This document shows, piece by piece, positions 53,006-61,789 of a DNA stretch of 64,000 nt. The translations under genes were made by a program, and so were the position numbers. The stretch comes from Paenibacillus sp. SYP-B3998. GTDB lineage: Bacteria; Bacillota; Bacilli; Paenibacillales; NBRC-103111. How positions within the stretch are numbered: position 1 is the stretch's first letter; every line of letters begins with the position of its first letter. The DNA is taken from positions 682,001-746,000 of the forward strand of contig NZ_JAAIKC010000001.1 of NCBI RefSeq assembly GCF_010820665.1. Reading direction: 5' to 3'. The notes under the pieces were generated by a model. That model made no database searches. It worked only from the letters and a program-made list of their open reading frames with translations, and had not been told where the DNA came from.

Positions 53006-53063
53006 TTGACACGTATTAAAAAGGCAGTTTATAATGAAAACAGAAAGTATGTAACCGGTTACA
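53006..53063 (+). promoter_or_regulatory. Strong promoter with LacI-type operator for the nucleoside hydrolase operon
   Basis: TTGACA (53006-53011) and TATAAT (53030-53035) are 18 bases apart. TGTAACCGGTTACA (53050-53063), a perfect palindrome that also fits the cre consensus, lies just after the likely start site, ideal for repression by the LacI-type protein encoded at 53225 or by CcpA. The region 52802-53005 shows no gene. Confidence 0.7.
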
Positions 53064-53111
53064 CATTATTTTTTACATGAAGTAATTTGGTTCATATTTC
53101 CTTTTAAAACA

Positions 53112-53160
53112 TTGACAATCATAGAGATAAAAGAAAATATCGGATATGTGTAACCGTTAC
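53112..53160 (+). promoter_or_regulatory. Second possible promoter and operator half for the LacI gene
   Basis: TTGACA (53112-53117) has a weak -10 AAATAT at 53135-53140. GTAACCGTTAC (53150-53160) is an 11-base odd palindrome sharing the GTAAC core with the upstream operator. The two operators are about 99 bases apart, which would permit looping. Confidence 0.5.
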
Positions 53161-53224
53161 CCTACTTACCTGATTATGGGGGTGTTTAGTTGGTTGCTCG
53201 CATCACTAGGAGTGGGAAGTACAA

Positions 53225-54232
53225 GTGGCAACGATAAGAGATGTCGCGAAATTGGCTGGGGTTTCGGTAGCAACAATCTCTCGTTTTTTGAACAAAAATG
53301 GGTATGTTAACGAAGATACCAAGCTAAAAGTGGAGCAAGCGATTAAGACGCTTCAGTATGAGCCTAACGCCATAGCGAGAGGCCTCGCGGGAAGGAAGAC
53401 GGGAACGATCGCCCTTATTTTTCCCGATATTACAAATCCATTTTTCGCTGAACTAGCCAGAGCTGTTGAAGATGTAGCACGGATGTATGGGTACACGGTA
53501 ATATTGTGCAACTCGGACAATCAAGCGGACAAAGAGCAAACGTATATTAAGGTGCTGAAGCAGCGTTATGTGGATGGCATTCTATTCGCCTCCTATAATC
53601 TTCGTTCTGATGATGTGGAAGCGTTGAAGAATGAAAAAATTCCGCTTGTCATGCTCGATAGAGCGCCGCGAGATGCTTCCTGCTCCGTGGTTAGCTCCAA
53701 ACATCTAGAAGGAGCCCAGATGGCTGTGCAGCATCTGATGGATGTGGGCTGTAAGAAGATTGCTCACATTTATGGACCACAAGAAACCGTAACGGGAAGA
53801 GAGCGGTTGATCGGATACGAACAATCGGTCAAGCATCTTCCATGGTATTCGCCAAGTTTAGTTGAGCCTGGTTACTTCCGCGTTGATGGCGGGATGGCAG
53901 CTGTTGAGAACTTGATGCAGCGTCATCCGGATATCGATGGTATCTTTGCAGGCAACGACACCATGGCGCTAGGTGCGCTTAAGAAACTCCAGCGCATGGG
54001 GCTACACGTGCCAGATCAAGTGGCCCTTTGCGGATTTGACGGCATTGATTTGACGCTTATCGTTGAACCGGAAATTACGACCGTGTCACAGCCGATTTAT
54101 GACATGGGCATGCTCTCGACGCGACTTTTGATTAAAAAGATCGAAGGCGATATTAAAGAGGAGCAAACCCATCTGTTCGATGTGAAGCTCATTACTCGAG
54201 GATCGACAGAAAGGAAAAGAAACGATGAATAA
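53225..54232 (+). CDS. LacI family repressor (RbsR-like) of the nucleoside hydrolase operon
   Basis: This 335-residue protein starts at GTG 53225. The N-terminal helix-turn-helix is IRDVAKLAGVSVATISRFLN with the hinge EPNAIARGLAGRKTGTIAL; the rest is a periplasmic-binding-like sensor domain (FPDITNPFFAELARAVEDVA, GIFAGNDTMALGALK). The next gene is ribokinase and the operators upstream have the LacI-type CCGG centre, so it probably senses ribose or a nucleoside-derived sugar and represses its own operon. It could equally be a PurR-type sensor of a base. Confidence 0.84.
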   Translation: MATIRDVAKLAGVSVATISRFLNKNGYVNEDTKLKVEQAIKTLQYEPNAIARGLAGRKTGTIALIFPDITNPFFAELARAVEDVARMYGYTVILCNSDNQADKEQTYIKVLKQRYVDGILFASYNLRSDDVEALKNEKIPLVMLDRAPRDASCSVVSSKHLEGAQMAVQHLMDVGCKKIAHIYGPQETVTGRERLIGYEQSVKHLPWYSPSLVEPGYFRVDGGMAAVENLMQRHPDIDGIFAGNDTMALGALKKLQRMGLHVPDQVALCGFDGIDLTLIVEPEITTVSQPIYDMGMLSTRLLIKKIEGDIKEEQTHLFDVKLITRGSTERKRNDE

Positions 54233-55136
54233 ACCCCGTATTGTGGTCATCGGGAGCTTAAATATGGACATTGTTGTGGAAACGTCCCGATTTCCACGTG
54301 TTGGGGAAACACTAACAGGCGAGCATGTCCACTTTATACCAGGAGGTAAAGGTGCGAATCAGGCTGTAGCGGCTGCACGGTTGGGCGCCCAGACGACTAT
54401 GATCGGCTCTGTTGGAGACGATATGTTCGGACAATCGCTCATCCAATCGCTTCAAAAGGATGGTATTTCCACAGATCATGTCAAGCGGATTACGGGAACG
54501 CCGACTGGCATTGCCTCCATTATGCTGGCAGAGTCTGACAACCAGATCGTAGTTATACCTGGTGCGAACGCATCCTGTTTGCCAGAACACATTCAAGCTT
54601 TGGAGCAAATCATCAACGAGCAGGATGTCGTACTCGTGCAATTGGAAATCCCGCTCGAAACAGCGACGGCTGCGTGTGAAATAGCAAAGAAGTTAGGTAA
54701 GATGGTCATCTTGAATCCAGCGCCTGCCCGCAAGCTATCGGCTTCGCTGCTCAACAGTGTCGATTACATCACGCCGAATCGTCTTGAGCTGGCAACGCTT
54801 ACTGGGATTGATGCTTCGGGTGATAACCTGCAAACAGCGATGGAAGCTTTGCTCGGTATGGGACCGCGTTGCGTTGTGACTACACTCGGCGAGGAAGGCT
54901 CCGCTTTTCTGCGCAAAGATGACACGCTTGGAAAAGTTCCAGCTTATCGTGTTGCTGTCGTTGATACAACGGGAGCAGGCGACGCTTACAATGGTGGACT
55001 TGCTTATTCGCTGGCTCTGGGCAGCGGGCTAACAGAAGCCGTAGCGTTTGCCTGCAAGGTGTCTGCCTTGTCGGTAATGAAACTTGGCGCTCAGGCGGGC
55101 ATGCCGACTAAACAAGATTTGGAAGCGTTCTCTTGA
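54225..55136 (+). CDS. rbsK: Ribokinase (PfkB family)
   Basis: This 303-residue protein has the ribokinase pattern: VVIGSLNMDIVVETSRFPRVGET, GGKGANQAVAAARLGAQTTM near the sugar site, ILNPAPARKL, and the catalytic aspartate in DTTGAGDAYNGGLAYSL. It phosphorylates ribose to ribose-5-phosphate. Here the ribose would come from nucleosides split by the three hydrolases in the same operon. The ATG overlaps the LacI stop by eight bases behind AAAGGAAAAG. Confidence 0.88.
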   Translation: MNKPRIVVIGSLNMDIVVETSRFPRVGETLTGEHVHFIPGGKGANQAVAAARLGAQTTMIGSVGDDMFGQSLIQSLQKDGISTDHVKRITGTPTGIASIMLAESDNQIVVIPGANASCLPEHIQALEQIINEQDVVLVQLEIPLETATAACEIAKKLGKMVILNPAPARKLSASLLNSVDYITPNRLELATLTGIDASGDNLQTAMEALLGMGPRCVVTTLGEEGSAFLRKDDTLGKVPAYRVAVVDTTGAGDAYNGGLAYSLALGSGLTEAVAFACKVSALSVMKLGAQAGMPTKQDLEAFS

Positions 55137-55184
55137 AATTAGTTTTGAAGAATAAATTAGATCATCCTGAGGGGGAACTATTCA

Positions 55185-56252
55185 ATGAGAAAAAGATTAG
55201 GAATCACTGCTTTATTGCTGCTGTCTGTACTGGTGTTTTTAGCAGGGTGTGGTGCCAAAACAAGCACGGAAGCTCCGAAACCTAGCGATGCAGGTAAAGC
55301 TGCGGCAGGCAAAAAAATCAATGCTGTGTATTTCGTCAATGGCACGCTTGGTGACAAAGGTTTTTTTGACTCCGCACAAAGAGGCGTGAAGCAAGCTGGT
55401 GAAACACTTGGCATGGATGTGAAGACCGTAGAAGGCGGTACGAACCAAGCTGATTGGCCTGCAGGGTTGGAATCTCTCGCTTCCAGCGGCAAATACGATG
55501 TTATCGTATTAGGTACGAGTCAAATGACAGATATCATTAAAGATGTGGCGAAACGTTATGAGAAGCAAAAATTTATTTTCTTTGATGAAGCCATTTCAGG
55601 ACTTCCAAATGTATATTCTATGACGTATTCGCAAAATGAAGGTTCCTTTATGGCAGGCGCTTTTGCAGCGTTGGTTACAACAAGCACGGAGCTGAAAGGT
55701 GCTAATCCTGAAAAGGTGATCGGTTTTATTGGCGGCATGGACATTCCGATTATTAATGACTTTAAAGCTGGCTATGAGCAAGGTGCAAAATACGTGGATC
55801 CTGCAATAACGGTTGTCGCTTCGTATGTTGGTGATTTTGCAAACGCTCCCAAAGGAAAGGAATTAGGGCTTGCTCAATTTAATACGCAAAAGGTTGATAT
55901 CGCTTTCAACGTTGCGGGCGGGGCGGGGCTCGGTATGCTGGAAGCCGCTAATTCACTAGGTAAATATTCAATCGGTGTAGACTCCAATCAAAATGCCCTA
56001 TATCCAGGCAGCGTATTAACTTCTATGGTAAAAGCCATTGACAACTCGGTTCTTCGTGCATTGACTTTATTCAGCCAAGACAGACTAGGCTTCGGCAAAA
56101 ACGAAGTGTTGGGTATTAAAGAAGCCGGCGTAGGTTTAGCGAAAGACGATCTATACAACAAACACGTGCCAAAAGCGATTCAAGATAAAATTATGGAAAT
56201 TGAACAAAAGCTAAACAAAGGCGAAATCAAAGTACAATCAACTTTGAAATAA
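55185..56252 (+). CDS. BMP family nucleoside-binding lipoprotein (second system)
   Basis: This 355-residue lipoprotein has the cysteine at residue 22 in FLAGCG and the BMP fold with FVNGTLGDKGFFDSAQRG, SMTYSQNEGSFMAGAFAALV and GGMDIPIINDFKAGYEQGAK. It is paralogous to the protein at 390-1433 but differs greatly in sequence. It should bind nucleosides for the importer encoded downstream. GAGGGGG precedes the ATG. Confidence 0.87.
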   Translation: MRKRLGITALLLLSVLVFLAGCGAKTSTEAPKPSDAGKAAAGKKINAVYFVNGTLGDKGFFDSAQRGVKQAGETLGMDVKTVEGGTNQADWPAGLESLASSGKYDVIVLGTSQMTDIIKDVAKRYEKQKFIFFDEAISGLPNVYSMTYSQNEGSFMAGAFAALVTTSTELKGANPEKVIGFIGGMDIPIINDFKAGYEQGAKYVDPAITVVASYVGDFANAPKGKELGLAQFNTQKVDIAFNVAGGAGLGMLEAANSLGKYSIGVDSNQNALYPGSVLTSMVKAIDNSVLRALTLFSQDRLGFGKNEVLGIKEAGVGLAKDDLYNKHVPKAIQDKIMEIEQKLNKGEIKVQSTLK

Positions 56253-56277
56253 GCCGGTAACGAGGGGGAACGCAGCC

Positions 56278-57828
56278 ATGGCTATTTTGCTGGAGATGAA
56301 AGACATCCATAAAACTTACCCCAATGGTACGAAGGCGAACCGCGGTGTAGATTTAACCGTGCATGAAGGGGAAATTCATGCGCTGGTCGGCGAGAACGGA
56401 GCCGGGAAGTCGACTCTCATGAAAATATTATTTGGTTTGGAGGCGCCGACGAGCGGTTCAATCCTCTACAAAGATCAGCCACTCCGGTTCCAAGGACCTA
56501 AAGATGCCATTAAACAGGGCATGGGGATGGTGCATCAGCACTTCATGCTTGTCCCCTCGCTCACGGTTTCGGAAAATATCGTGCTTGGTGAGGAGCCCGT
56601 CAAAGGGCTTTTCTCCCTCGTACGGGACCGGGCTAAGGAGTTTTCTGAGATTGAGAAGCTGATTGAAACCTTCAAGCTTAAGGTAGATCCTCAGGCAGCG
56701 GTCGAAACCATTTCTGTTGGGCAAAAGCAGCGCGTAGAAATTATCAAAGTGTTGTATCGCGGTGCTCGTCTTATTATTTTGGATGAACCTACGGCAGTGT
56801 TGACGCCACAGGAAACGGACGAATTGTTTGAATCGATTCAAACCTTGGTGAGGCAGGGGTATACGATTATTTTCATTACCCATAAATTGCGCGAGGTGAT
56901 GGAAATATCGAACCGGGTTACGGTGCTTCGGGCAGGTAAAACGATAGCCACATTGATGACCAAGGAAACCAATCAAGAAGAAATTTCCCGTTTGATGGTT
57001 GGCCGAGACGTACTTTTTCGCGTGGAGAAAGAGATCGCAAAGCCAAAGGAAACTGTACTTTCCGTTGAAAACTTGAGTGCTGCAGACGATAAGGGCAGTG
57101 CAATGCTGAAGCAAGTCAGCTTCGAGATTCGCGCAGGAGAAGTGTTCGGCATCGCTGGTGTAGAAGGGAACGGACAGACAGAGCTTTTGGAAGCGATTAC
57201 AGGCTTGCGTCAGACTTCGTCTGGAAGCGTGAAATACAAGGGTGACAATCTGCTCGATAAAAGTGTAGCTGATATCCGTGCTATGAAAATTGGTCATATT
57301 CCAGAGGATCGGCAAACGACGGGTGCATCTTTGACCTCCACGATTGCTGAAAACTTAATATTAGATGTAGGACGCAATCCCGAATACCGATGGGGACCCT
57401 TCTTAAACAAGAAAAAGATTCGCGATTTCTCTCGTAAAATGATGGAGGATTTCAATGTTCGTGGCGCACAGAGCGAAGAAACATTGGCAGGATCCTTGTC
57501 TGGTGGGAATTTGCAGAAGGTGATTATTGCGCGAGAGATTTCCAAAAATCCGAAGCTGCTCATCGCAGCGCAACCAACGCGGGGCGTTGATATTGGAGCG
57601 ATCGAATTTATTCATCGGGAGATTATTAAGAAGCGCGATGAAGGCACGGCGGTGCTGCTCGTCTCTGCTGAGCTTTCGGAAGTCATGAGCTTAAGTGATC
57701 GAATTGGTGTTTTATACAACGGGAACTTGGTCGCTGTACTCGATAACAACGATGCGCTGAACGAGGAAGAAATCGGCTATTACATGCTGGGGATCAAGAG
57801 TCAGGAAAGGAAAGAGGCGCTCCAATGA
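56278..57828 (+). CDS. Nucleoside ABC importer ATPase (second system, double NBD)
   Basis: This 516-residue protein has two ATPase domains. The first has GENGAGKSTLMKILFG, MGMVHQHFMLV and LIILDEPTAVLTPQE; the second has the degenerate P-loop GVEGNGQTE, SGGNLQKVIIAREI and AAQPTRGVDIGA. It is the paralogue of the ATPase at 1524-3023. AGGGGGAACGCAGCC precedes the ATG, and the stop overlaps the next start by four bases. Confidence 0.88.
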   Translation: MAILLEMKDIHKTYPNGTKANRGVDLTVHEGEIHALVGENGAGKSTLMKILFGLEAPTSGSILYKDQPLRFQGPKDAIKQGMGMVHQHFMLVPSLTVSENIVLGEEPVKGLFSLVRDRAKEFSEIEKLIETFKLKVDPQAAVETISVGQKQRVEIIKVLYRGARLIILDEPTAVLTPQETDELFESIQTLVRQGYTIIFITHKLREVMEISNRVTVLRAGKTIATLMTKETNQEEISRLMVGRDVLFRVEKEIAKPKETVLSVENLSAADDKGSAMLKQVSFEIRAGEVFGIAGVEGNGQTELLEAITGLRQTSSGSVKYKGDNLLDKSVADIRAMKIGHIPEDRQTTGASLTSTIAENLILDVGRNPEYRWGPFLNKKKIRDFSRKMMEDFNVRGAQSEETLAGSLSGGNLQKVIIAREISKNPKLLIAAQPTRGVDIGAIEFIHREIIKKRDEGTAVLLVSAELSEVMSLSDRIGVLYNGNLVAVLDNNDALNEEEIGYYMLGIKSQERKEALQ

Positions 57829-58883
57829 ATACAAGACAAGCTCTATATTTGGAAATCACAGGTATCATTGCCGCAGCCATCATGGCTATCCTTTGCGGAT
57901 TCGTCGTCATTTTGTTCTCCAGTCATCAGCCGATGGAGGCGATCAGCTCTTTGCTCGGAGGCCCGTTATCAGGGGCATTTAACATCGGTACGATTTTGAA
58001 TAAAGCAGTTCCGCTTATTTTCACAGGTTTGGCGTTGTCTGTCGTATTTCAAAGCGGTGTTTTCAGCATGGGAGCGGAAGGTCAGTTATATGTTGGTGCT
58101 TTCGTAGGTTCTCTTGTCGCTGTTTACGTACATGGGCTATCCGCATGGATTATGGTCCCCATGGTACTAATTAGCGCGATGATTGGCGGTGCTCTTTATG
58201 GTGCGATACCGGGTTGGCTCAAGACCCGCTGGAATGCTAACGAAATCGTGACTACGCTAATGATGAATTTCGTTGCAATTCTTACGACTTCTTATTTGGT
58301 TAACAACGTCTTCAAGGATCCGGCAAGCGGCGGTTATGCCCGTATGCATTATGTGGGTGATGGCGCTCGGTTGGGCAAAATATTCGCAGGGTTTCCCGCG
58401 CACTACGGTGTGATCGTTGCCCTCCTGACTGCTGTTGTTATTTACCTGTTTATGTACAAAACAAGATCTGGCTATGAGCTGCGTTTAGTTGGTAAAAACA
58501 GTCGGTTTGCCGATTATGGCGGTATTTCAACAAAACGTGTTGTTATTATGAGCGTCATGATCAGCGGCGCCCTAGCTGGGCTCGCTGGTATTGTTGAAAT
58601 TCTCGGTGTTCATGGCACCTACAAGGATAATTTTTCATCCGGATTAGGCTTTGACGGAATCATTATTGCGCTGCTTGCAAGAAACCACCCGATAGGGGTT
58701 GTAGCAGTGAGTCTGTTTTATGCCTACCTTCAAGTGGGCGCCACGCAGATGCAAGTTGGCAGCGATATGCCGCGTGAGCTGGCGATTGTCATTCAAGTTA
58801 TGTTGGTTCTATTCGTATCCTCGCAAGCTATCTTTACGTATTTGAAGCAAAAATTCGCGCTGCGTCAAAAGGCGGTGAAGTAA
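57825..58883 (+). CDS. Nucleoside ABC permease 1 (second system)
   Basis: This 352-residue polytopic permease has VVFQSGVFSMGAEGQLYVGA and YELRLVGKNSRFADYGGIS, as in the first system. The ATG overlaps the ATPase stop. It forms the channel with the next gene. Confidence 0.86.
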   Translation: MNTRQALYLEITGIIAAAIMAILCGFVVILFSSHQPMEAISSLLGGPLSGAFNIGTILNKAVPLIFTGLALSVVFQSGVFSMGAEGQLYVGAFVGSLVAVYVHGLSAWIMVPMVLISAMIGGALYGAIPGWLKTRWNANEIVTTLMMNFVAILTTSYLVNNVFKDPASGGYARMHYVGDGARLGKIFAGFPAHYGVIVALLTAVVIYLFMYKTRSGYELRLVGKNSRFADYGGISTKRVVIMSVMISGALAGLAGIVEILGVHGTYKDNFSSGLGFDGIIIALLARNHPIGVVAVSLFYAYLQVGATQMQVGSDMPRELAIVIQVMLVLFVSSQAIFTYLKQKFALRQKAVK

Positions 58884-58884
58884 A

Positions 58885-59856
58885 ATGTTACCAGCTCTCT
58901 GGGCACAAATCATCGACTTATCTCTGTTTGTCGTCTTGTTAAGATTTACAACACCGATTTTACTATCGGCTTTGGGCGGACTTATCGCTGATGTCGCCGG
59001 TGTTATCAACATCGGTCTGGAAGGCTTAATGCTAATTTCAGCCTTCAGTGCGATTGCCGTCGGTTCCGTTACGGACAGTTGGGTTCTCGGTTTGGTGGCA
59101 GGTGTAGCTTCTTCTATGCTCGTGTGCTATGGAATGGGCTTCTTCTCCCTCAAACTGAAAGTGGATATGATCATTACCGGCTTTGCCGTTAATATTTTTG
59201 GTTCTGGTGTGACGATATTTTTGATGAACAAAATTTTCGGAGTGACGGGGAACTATTCACCGACCTCGCTTTCAAACATCCCGGTAGTACGCATTCCTAT
59301 TATCGAAAACGTACCTTATTTGAATAAACTGTTAAGCGGGCATAGTCTTATGACGTGGATCGCCTTCCTTTCTGTTCTGCTTTGTGTATTTATTCTTTAT
59401 AAAACACCTTATGGCGTCCATCTCCGTTCGGTTGGCGAAGCCCCGCAGGCGGCTAAGTCGCTTGGCATTTCAGTGAATCGGATACAGTTTTCAGCGCTTG
59501 CATGGAGCGGGTTGTTTACGGGATTAGCAGGTGCCTACTTATCAATGGGTATGACGAGCATGTTTGTGAAAGACATGACAGCAGGTACCGGTTTTCTTGC
59601 ACTGGCCGTTGTTCTGCTAGGGAATCGCAATCCGATCGGTATTTTGTTTGGATCGCTTATTTTCGGCTTGGCAAGTGCGATTGCTACTGTTGTACAGACG
59701 ATTCCAGGCAGTAAGGTTCCAAGTCAGTTTATCCAAATGATTCCTTATCTCGTCACGATTGTTGCTCTCGTATTTTTTGCGGTTCGGAAGAAAAGAAAAC
59801 TGAATGAAGCACTCAGAGCGCAGGCCGACGGACCAGTAAAAGCGGCAACGGCTTAA
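58885..59856 (+). CDS. Nucleoside ABC permease 2 (second system)
   Basis: This 323-residue permease contains GGLIADVAGVINIGLEGLML and VHLRSVGEAPQAAKSLGIS, the paralogue of the protein at 4067-4990. It starts one base after the previous stop, with an AAGGCGG site. It completes the second importer. Confidence 0.86.
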   Translation: MLPALWAQIIDLSLFVVLLRFTTPILLSALGGLIADVAGVINIGLEGLMLISAFSAIAVGSVTDSWVLGLVAGVASSMLVCYGMGFFSLKLKVDMIITGFAVNIFGSGVTIFLMNKIFGVTGNYSPTSLSNIPVVRIPIIENVPYLNKLLSGHSLMTWIAFLSVLLCVFILYKTPYGVHLRSVGEAPQAAKSLGISVNRIQFSALAWSGLFTGLAGAYLSMGMTSMFVKDMTAGTGFLALAVVLLGNRNPIGILFGSLIFGLASAIATVVQTIPGSKVPSQFIQMIPYLVTIVALVFFAVRKKRKLNEALRAQADGPVKAATA

Positions 59857-59870
59857 AAAAGGAGCGAATC

Positions 59871-60812
59871 ATGGATACTACGACGAAGCGGAAAATAATC
59901 ATCGACTGCGATCCAGGGCACGATGATGCTATTGCGATCTTGCTGGCAGGTGCCAATCCAAATGTGGAGGTAATCGCGATCACGACGGTCGCCGGTAACG
60001 CCGAGGTCGAGAAGACGACACTTAATGCGCTGAAAATTTGCGAGCTGGCCGGTATTACACAGATTCCCGTTGCCAAAGGTGCTGGACAGCCGCTTATTAG
60101 AGAACGGAGAACAGCGCCGGACATTCACGGTGAATCCGGTATGGATGGTCCTTTGCTTCCTTATCCGAGTAAAAAGGTGGAGAACGAGCACGCGGTTGAT
60201 CTCCTCATTCACAAGCTTATGGCATCGGCAGGCGACATAACGTTAGTGCCTGTCGGACCGTTGACGAATATTGCGATGGCGATGCGCAAGGAGCCGGCAA
60301 TTTTGCCTAAAATACAGGAAATTGTTATTATGGGCGGAGGTACTTTCGGCAATACAACGCCTGCGGCGGAGTTCAATATTTATGTCGATGCAGAAGCGGC
60401 TAAGGTTGTTTTCGAAAGCGGCGTCCCCATCACGATGATGGGCCTCGACTTAACGCATCAAGCGATCGTAACCGACGATATCCATGAACGGATTCTTGCT
60501 GTAGATAATCACATTGCCCAATTCGTTCACGAGCTATTGGAATTTTTCGCTCATACGTACAAAGAAGTATTCGGCTTCGCTGGCGCGCCAATTCACGATG
60601 CTTGCTGCGTCGCTTACTGTATCGATCCGACCGCATTCGGAACGAAGAAGCTGCGGGTAGATATTGAAACGAAAGGGGAGCACACGTATGGAATGACCGT
60701 CATTGACCTGCTTGGGGTCACAGGCAGGGAACCCAACGTGAATGTTGCCTTCACACTCGATCAAGTGAAGTTCTGGGACATGCTCATCCAAACTTTGAAA
60801 AACTACACATAG
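59871..60812 (+). CDS. Nucleoside hydrolase 1 (IunH family)
   Basis: This 313-residue protein has the calcium/ribose-binding start IIIDCDPGHDDAIAILLAG, a central MGGGTFGNTTPAAEFNIYVD and the C-terminal IHDACCVAYCIDP. Nucleoside hydrolases split purine or pyrimidine nucleosides to base and ribose with water. AAAGGAGCGAATC precedes the ATG. First of three consecutive paralogues, each probably with different base preference. Confidence 0.87.
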   Translation: MDTTTKRKIIIDCDPGHDDAIAILLAGANPNVEVIAITTVAGNAEVEKTTLNALKICELAGITQIPVAKGAGQPLIRERRTAPDIHGESGMDGPLLPYPSKKVENEHAVDLLIHKLMASAGDITLVPVGPLTNIAMAMRKEPAILPKIQEIVIMGGGTFGNTTPAAEFNIYVDAEAAKVVFESGVPITMMGLDLTHQAIVTDDIHERILAVDNHIAQFVHELLEFFAHTYKEVFGFAGAPIHDACCVAYCIDPTAFGTKKLRVDIETKGEHTYGMTVIDLLGVTGREPNVNVAFTLDQVKFWDMLIQTLKNYT

Positions 60813-60823
60813 AGGTGTTCATA

Positions 60824-61771
60824 TTGCAAAATGTTCGCATGATCCTTGACGTCGATACAGGCATAGATGATTCAATGGCAATTCTGCTCGCCTTGAAAAC
60901 GAAGCACATTAAAGTAGAAGGCATTACCACGGTATTCGGTAACACTGATGTTGCGCAAGCAACCCGGAACACGCTTCAGGTGATTGAAGTGTCTGGTGTT
61001 CCTTATGAAGTACCCGTCGCGATGGGAGCCGATCGTCCACTAGTCCGTGAATGGAGGGGCCCTGTCACGCACATTCACGGCAATAACGGTATCGGCAATT
61101 GCGAGCTGCCGATGCCTAAGGGCAAGCCCCTTGCGGAGAGCGCCGCCGAATTCATCGTCCGCATGGTCAACACGCACCCGAATGAGCTGACGCTTGTGTT
61201 CGTGGGACGGATGACGAACCTGGCGATCGCCCTCGCCCAAGATCCCTCTATCGCTTCCAAAGTGAAGCGGCTTGTCATTATGGGTGGAGCGGTAAAAGTA
61301 CCCGGCAACGTTACTCCTGTAGCCGAGGCGAACATCTCAGGCGATGCGGAAGCCGCGCATCGCGTGTTCGAATCCGGCATCCCGATTACGCTCGTCGGTC
61401 TCGATGTCACCATGCAAACAATCATTGGCGAGACAGAGCGTCTTCAGCTAATGGCGTCACCCGTTCCTGGCAATGAAAAGGCGGCAGCCTTTATCGGCGA
61501 AGCCTTTAAGTTTTATTTCGAAGCGTATGAGAAGCAAAATGGCTTCTACGGCTCTCCGCTGCACGATCCGCTGGCCGTTGCGGTCGCAGCTTTTCCGGAT
61601 TTGGTTGCGACGGAAGAGCATTACGTTCGAATTGAAACAAAAGGAACTATGTCTTACGGAGCTACATTGGTTGATTTCCGCAGAACAGTTCCCGTTACGA
61701 ATGCATCTGTTGCTTTAGGCGTCGACAGTCCGCGGTTTCTTGACTATTTCATAAACACATTGAAGAGCTAA
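60824..61771 (+). CDS. Nucleoside hydrolase 2 (IunH family)
   Basis: This paralogue of about 315 residues reads MILDVDTGIDDSMAILLAL (a threonine replaces the proline seen in copy 1), THIHGNNGIGNCELP, MGGAVKVPGNVTPVAEANISGD and PLHDPLAVAVAAFP. AGAGGTG at 60811-60817 favours TTG 60824, six bases later; the GTG at 60815 is inside that site. GC at third positions is higher in 61020-61400 than in its neighbours. It is closer to copy 3 than to copy 1. Confidence 0.83.
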   Translation: MQNVRMILDVDTGIDDSMAILLALKTKHIKVEGITTVFGNTDVAQATRNTLQVIEVSGVPYEVPVAMGADRPLVREWRGPVTHIHGNNGIGNCELPMPKGKPLAESAAEFIVRMVNTHPNELTLVFVGRMTNLAIALAQDPSIASKVKRLVIMGGAVKVPGNVTPVAEANISGDAEAAHRVFESGIPITLVGLDVTMQTIIGETERLQLMASPVPGNEKAAAFIGEAFKFYFEAYEKQNGFYGSPLHDPLAVAVAAFPDLVATEEHYVRIETKGTMSYGATLVDFRRTVPVTNASVALGVDSPRFLDYFINTLKS

Positions 61772-61789
61772 CGAGGGGAGAAATACGTA

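Noticed and set aside
52830..53012. Minus-strand open frame of 60 codons upstream of the LacI promoter
   Set aside because: No ribosome site, no domain, and biased toward no protein-like composition.
56458..57315. Long minus-strand open frame of 285 codons
   Set aside because: Antisense shadow of the second nucleoside ATPase gene; no ribosome site and no recognisable domain.
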